Assembly (NCBI GenBank): GCA_900757145.1
Contig: CAAEMT010000053.1
Coordinates: forward strand, 1 to 18,440
Direction: 5' to 3'
Source: Lachnospiraceae bacterium
GTDB taxonomy: Bacteria > Bacillota > Clostridia > Lachnospirales > Lachnospiraceae
DNA: 18,440 bases
Shown here: one piece after another, positions 15,005-18,440 of the stretch
Layout: each line of letters begins with the position of its first letter
How positions within the stretch are numbered: the first letter of the stretch is position 1
Program-made: the position numbers and the translations under genes
The notes under the pieces: model-generated
What the model was told of the DNA's origin: nothing
Databases searched by the model: none
Seen by the model: the letters and a program-made list of their open reading frames with translations, nothing else

Positions 15005-15703
15005 CTATTTCACCTCGAATTTATAGCCAATCCCCCAGACAGTGGCAATCGACCAATTGGCGTAATCTTTGATTTTTTCCCGAATACGCTTAATATGGAC
15101 ATCGACTGTACGCGTATCACCGATATATTCGTAGCCCCAGATATGGTCGAGAAGCTGTTCTCGCGTGAATACCTGATTCGGTGAGGATGCCAGAAAGTAT
15201 AAAAGCTCCAGTTCTTTTGGCGGCATGTCGATTGTCTCACCTTTGTAAATTACAGCATAATTCGTAAGGCTGATTGTAAGCTCCGGATATTCCACATACT
15301 TTCCGGTGGGTTTTGGCTGCTGGGGAGGATACGGCTGAAATCTCCTTAGTACAGCTTTGACACGTGCGACCAGCTCTTTTGAATCGAATGGTTTGATCAT
15401 ATAATCGTCTGCTCCGAGCTCCAGCCCAAGTACTTTGTCAAAGACCTCTCCTTTTGCAGAGAGCATGATGATCGGTACACTGGAATGCTGACGGATTTCA
15501 CGGCAGACCTGATAGCCGTCAATGCCCGGCAGCATCAGGTCTAACAGAACCAGATTTGGTTCATAGATTTTAAATTCACGGAGCGCAGATTCGCCGTCAT
15601 ATACTATTTTTGTGTCATAAAATTCTTTTGTCAGATAGAGAGAAATCAGCTCGGCGATGTTTTCATCATCGTCTACGATCAGGATTTTCTGTTTGGCTAT
15701 CAT
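15005..15703 (-). CDS. OmpR/PhoB-family response regulator
   Basis: A 232-residue DNA-binding regulator. The receiver domain (about 4-118) has the acidic pocket D11-D13, phospho-acceptor D55 in LLDLMLPG, S82 in IIMLSAKG and K104 in YMIKPFD. The winged-helix output domain (about 133-232) shows the usual PPKELELLYFLA, FTREQLLDHIWGY and RTVDVHIKRIREKI blocks. A Pro/Gln-rich linker (QPYPPQQPKPTG) joins them. The start is supported by AGAAAGGAG five bases ahead of the ATG. The kinase gene follows at once. The 195-bp region ahead of the gene is packed with inverted repeats, some of which may hold the promoter or autoregulatory sites, but I could not identify a convincing -35/-10 pair. Confidence 0.95.
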   Translation of the reverse strand: MIAKQKILIVDDDENIAELISLYLTKEFYDTKIVYDGESALREFKIYEPNLVLLDLMLPGIDGYQVCREIRQHSSVPIIMLSAKGEVFDKVLGLELGADDYMIKPFDSKELVARVKAVLRRFQPYPPQQPKPTGKYVEYPELTISLTNYAVIYKGETIDMPPKELELLYFLASSPNQVFTREQLLDHIWGYEYIGDTRTVDVHIKRIREKIKDYANWSIATVWGIGYKFEVK

Positions 15704-15737
15704 GAAGGCTCCTTTCTGTTTTGCTGTTATAGAAGTT

Positions 15738-15818
15738 CAGAACTTAGACCACAGACTGTCGGTTGCGAACCGACTATCGCTGCGCTGCAGCTTCTGTCTG
15801 TGGTTACTGGGTGTTCTG
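15738..15818. repeat. Cloverleaf-like palindromic element
   Basis: An outer stem ACCACAGAC (15748-15756) with GTCTGTGGT (15796-15804) encloses two perfect inner hairpins: GTCGGTT-GCG-AACCGAC (15758-15774) and GCTGC-GCT-GCAGC (15779-15791). A further outer arm, CAGAAC (15738-15743) with GTTCTG (15813-15818), extends it across an internal loop. The result is a three-way junction. It is not a tRNA. It could be a REP-like mobile palindrome, or a structured leader of the regulator-kinase mRNA. Confidence 0.65.
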
Positions 15819-15841
15819 CCCATCTCAAAACAGAAATCTGT

Positions 15842-15866
15842 CCGTGGACAAATAAATTTGTCACGG
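15842..15866. repeat. Hairpin downstream of mutS2
   Basis: CCGTG (15842-15846) pairs with CACGG (15862-15866), and ACAAAT (15848-15853) pairs with ATTTGT (15856-15861). One G is bulged and the loop is AA. It stands about 33 bp past the mutS2 stop. On the minus strand, another tiny hairpin and TTTT follow, so it could be a weak terminator or processing site. On the plus strand it is followed by five T, but no gene reads that way. Confidence 0.45.
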
Positions 15867-15898
15867 TCATTTTTCTGCTTTGCTGCGTTTTGAACTTG

Positions 15899-18310
15899 TT
15901 ACTTAAAGTCTACGATGGTGACACCGGCATCTCCTTCTCCAAACTCGCCGAGACGATAGGAGGCAACATGTTTTTGGCGGCGCAGATACTGATGAACAGC
16001 TTTGCGCAGCGCGCCGCTTCCTTTTCCATGTACGATACGCACCGGAGAAAGATGGGCAATGTAGGCGTCATCGAGGTATTTGTCGAGTTCGGCGATCGCT
16101 TCGTCTGTTGTGCGTCCGATCAGATTGATTTCGGCGCTGATAGAATATGATTTTGCCATTTTTACTTTGCTGCCGCTAGAGCGGGAACCGGAGCCGTTGG
16201 AAGTTTTGCTGCTGTACGGAGACGGCTCATCCGGGAGCTTTTCAAGATCGGAAAGCTTAACCTGTGACCGCAGGATACCCATTTGTACGAAGAGATTGCC
16301 GCGTGCATCAGGAAGCGTGCTGACTGTACCGGTCAGATTCATGCTCAGTACCTTGACGCGGTCTCCAATGCGAAGATCTTTGGCAGTCAGCTCTTTTTGC
16401 GGTTTCTTTGCGGCTTTTACACCCATATTTTTTTCAAGCCCGGACATTTTTTCACGAAGCTTTGTACGTTCCTGCTCCATTTTTCGGGAAGCGTCAGATT
16501 CTTTACCGAGTTTATTGTACTTTCGAATCGATTCATCGGCAAATTCTTTTGCTTCGCGCAGAATGGTCTGAGCTTCTTCGCGGGCTTTCTGAAGAATAGC
16601 CTCGCGGTTTGCTTCGAGACGGTCCTCTTTGCGCTCAAGACGCTGTTTGAGACTTTCAATTTCCTGCTTATAGCGGTTAATCTCTTCTTGCTCTTTTTCT
16701 ATTGTAGCGCGGCTTTCTTCCAGATCAGAGATTACATCCTCAAAGCTTTCATCTTCCTGAGAAATATGTCCTTTTGCTTCTTCAATGACGTAATCAGGAA
16801 GTCCGAGCTTTTGAGAAATTGCAAATGCGTTGCTCTTTCCGGGAACGCCAATCAACAGGCGGTATGTTGGACGCAGTGTCTCGACATTAAACTCACAGCT
16901 TCCGTTTTGTACGCCCGGGGTAGAAAGGGCAAATACCTTTAATTCACTGTAATGAGTCGTGGCGATTGTACGGATGCCGCGTCTGTGCAGGTTAGAGAGG
17001 ATCGCAATCGCAAGGGCAGCGCCTTCTGTCGGATCTGTTCCTGCTCCGAGCTCATCGAAGAGCACGAGTGAATGTTCATCAGCCTGTTCCCAGAAAGAAA
17101 CGATGTTTGTCATATGTGACGAGAATGTGCTGAGGCTTTGCTCAATACTCTGTTCATCTCCGATGTCGGCATATACTTCTGTAAATACAGAAAGCTCCGA
17201 GTGGTCAAACGCAGGAATATGAAGTCCTGCCTGTCCGAGCAGAGTAAAAAGTCCGACTGTTTTCAGAGAAACAGTTTTTCCACCGGTGTTCGGACCGGAA
17301 ATGACGAGCAAAGAAAAGTCATCGCCCAACCGGATGTCGACAGGAACTACTTTTTTCGGATCCAGAAGAGGGTGGCGGCCTTTTTTGATGTTGATACGTC
17401 CGCAGGTATTGAACTTGGGCTCGGTTCCGTTGTAGGAGCGGGAAAGCTGCGCACGGGCAAAAATAAAATCAAGTTCTGTAAGCAGGAGCACATTATTGTT
17501 TAATGGTTCGGTCTGCTCTGCGACAAGCCCGCTTAAGGTGGACAGAACAATTTCAATTTCTTTTTCTTCTTTGATCTCCAGTTCGCGCAGATCGTTATTC
17601 AGTTTGACAACGCTCATTGGTTCCACAAAAAGTGTTGAACCGGTCGAGGACTGGTCGTGGATCATTCCCGGCACCTGACCTCGGTATTCTGCCTTGACCG
17701 GAATGCAGAAGCGGCCGTTTCGCTGTGTGATCACGGCATCCTGCAGGTAACTGCGCGTAGAACCGTTTACATAAGACGCAAGCTGTGTACGGATCTTATC
17801 ATTGGTAAGGCGCATCGAACGCCGTACCTGACGCAGTCCCGGACTTGCATCATCACTGATCTCTTCTTCTGAAAGGATACAGCGGCGGATCTCAGATGCA
17901 AGCGGCGTAAGCGGCTGCAGATTGGCAAACATCTGTTCAAGAGAATCTTCGGTTTGCTCTTCATTATTTACGATCTGGCTGTTGTCGCTGCGTGCCCATG
18001 ATTTGACGCGGTTGGTCGTCTCAAGAAGTGAGCAGACGCGCAGAAGCTCTTCAATATTCAGAGAGCTTCCGACTTCCAGACGTTTTAAAGAACCGCGAAT
18101 ATCGGAAAGCCCGGAAAAGGAGACGTTTCCTTTTCGGTAAAGTCTGGCTGTGGCGTCAGAAGTTTCACGCTGCATACGCTGTATTTCACTGATGTCCGAT
18201 GACGGAACAAGATTTCTGCACAGTGACTTACCAGGCTGCGAGCCGGCAAAGTCAGTCAGCTTTTGTATGATTTTATGGTACTCCAGTACCTTTAATGCTT
18301 TTTCATTCAT
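15899..18310 (-). CDS. mutS2: MutS2 family ATPase/endonuclease
   Basis: An 803-residue homodimeric ATPase. The family is linked to suppression of homologous recombination and, in Bacillus, to rescue of collided ribosomes. The length fits the usual 780-800. Residues 1-310 are the core and lever, without the mismatch-reading domain of MutS. Walker A GPNTGGKT (339-346), DEQSIEQSLSTFSSH (385-399), Walker B LVLFDELGAGTDP (415-427) and the THYSELK switch (452-458) are intact. A coiled-coil arm spans about 510-630, a KOW-like domain about 644-692, and a Ser/Gly-rich linker about 697-717. The Smr domain (about 725-803) has HGKGSGALR (761-769), but the usual LDLR motif is replaced by INLIG (728-732). 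The ribosome site TAAGGA fits the chosen ATG. It is transcribed towards the regulator-kinase genes, with a structured 195-bp gap between. Confidence 0.95.
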   Translation of the reverse strand: MNEKALKVLEYHKIIQKLTDFAGSQPGKSLCRNLVPSSDISEIQRMQRETSDATARLYRKGNVSFSGLSDIRGSLKRLEVGSSLNIEELLRVCSLLETTNRVKSWARSDNSQIVNNEEQTEDSLEQMFANLQPLTPLASEIRRCILSEEEISDDASPGLRQVRRSMRLTNDKIRTQLASYVNGSTRSYLQDAVITQRNGRFCIPVKAEYRGQVPGMIHDQSSTGSTLFVEPMSVVKLNNDLRELEIKEEKEIEIVLSTLSGLVAEQTEPLNNNVLLLTELDFIFARAQLSRSYNGTEPKFNTCGRINIKKGRHPLLDPKKVVPVDIRLGDDFSLLVISGPNTGGKTVSLKTVGLFTLLGQAGLHIPAFDHSELSVFTEVYADIGDEQSIEQSLSTFSSHMTNIVSFWEQADEHSLVLFDELGAGTDPTEGAALAIAILSNLHRRGIRTIATTHYSELKVFALSTPGVQNGSCEFNVETLRPTYRLLIGVPGKSNAFAISQKLGLPDYVIEEAKGHISQEDESFEDVISDLEESRATIEKEQEEINRYKQEIESLKQRLERKEDRLEANREAILQKAREEAQTILREAKEFADESIRKYNKLGKESDASRKMEQERTKLREKMSGLEKNMGVKAAKKPQKELTAKDLRIGDRVKVLSMNLTGTVSTLPDARGNLFVQMGILRSQVKLSDLEKLPDEPSPYSSKTSNGSGSRSSGSKVKMAKSYSISAEINLIGRTTDEAIAELDKYLDDAYIAHLSPVRIVHGKGSGALRKAVHQYLRRQKHVASYRLGEFGEGDAGVTIVDFK

Positions 18311-18355
18311 AATAGATTCCTTACTTTCTAATGTTACTTTTGTGTATAGAGCTAT

Positions 18356-18440
18356 CTATCGCAGTGCCGCTCGAAAATGCCATGCATTTCCTCGCTCACG
18401 GGCATTCGCCCTATGAATCCGTCTGCCGTCTCTCGCGTCT
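18356..18440. repeat. Palindrome-rich intergenic sequence upstream of mutS2
   Basis: This stretch holds AAATGC-CAT-GCATTT (18375-18389) and GGGC-ATTC-GCCC (18400-18411) and is more GC-rich than the bases next to the mutS2 start. Positions 18356-18370 match 15774-15788 of the cloverleaf element on the other side of mutS2 at 12 of 15 bases. It resembles a REP-type intergenic repeat and runs off the end of the window, so its limits are unknown. The mutS2 promoter must lie in or near it but is not obvious. Confidence 0.4.

Noticed and set aside
15748..15804. Cloverleaf element considered as a tRNA gene
   Set aside because: It has only three stems including the closing stem, no anticodon-like 7-nt loop, no T-loop consensus (GGTTCGAAT type) and is too short at 57 nt.
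16080..16942. Plus-strand frames of 163 and 219 codons inside mutS2
   Set aside because: They are opposite the coiled-coil and Smr regions of a full-length MutS2 and have no ribosome site or recognisable domain.

Overview
The window looks like chromosomal DNA of a low-to-mid GC Gram-positive member of the Clostridia, most likely Lachnospiraceae (Blautia / Ruminococcus / Dorea-like). The reasons are strong AGGAGG-type ribosome sites, a two-subunit (split) transketolase, an OmpR/HisKA two-component pair, a MutS2 whose Smr motif reads NLIG instead of LDLR (which I recall from this family), and short T-rich terminators. The taxon is an inference from gene style, not a database match.

Layout. (1) Positions 1-4336: an AT-rich, accessory-looking segment. 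It opens with a long perfect inverted repeat (5-71), then about 200 bases with no clear gene, then a promoter, a possible 50-codon leader ORF and two same-strand genes. These are a zinc-finger protein of the pRiA4b ORF-3-like type and a 1042-residue superfamily 1 (UPF1/DNA2-like) helicase with a long coiled-coil insert. (2) Positions 4308-5832: a MerR-family regulator with a GyrI/BmrR-like ligand domain, divergent from a YitT-like membrane protein. Between them is a near-ideal MerR operator: a 10+1+10 palindrome inside a promoter with a 19-bp spacer. The MerR gene overlaps the helicase gene tail to tail. (3) Positions 6082-11058: a MacB/LolD-type ABC ATPase and a 1400-residue FtsX-like permease. 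The permease carries a predicted extracellular stalk of about 590 residues built from Gly-containing heptads. (4) Positions 11228-13761: a pentose-phosphate cassette of L-ribulose-5-phosphate 4-epimerase followed by transketolase N- and C-terminal subunits. The two subunit genes overlap by 13 bp, and the cassette ends at a strong bidirectional terminator. (5) Positions 18310-13913 on the minus strand: mutS2, then a structured 195-bp gap, then a response regulator and its histidine kinase only 3 bp apart.

How the genes work together. The epimerase makes D-xylulose 5-phosphate, a direct transketolase substrate, so that cassette feeds pentoses into central metabolism. The ATPase and permease form one transporter or mechanotransmission complex. 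The kinase and regulator form one signalling unit whose targets cannot be read from this window. The helicase and zinc-finger pair are the most accessory-looking genes and the best candidate for an uncharacterised system, possibly nucleic-acid-directed defence, though nothing here proves that. The most distinctive non-coding signals are the MerR operator and a cloverleaf-like palindromic element between mutS2 and the response regulator. I saw no tRNA, rRNA, CRISPR array or intact insertion sequence.
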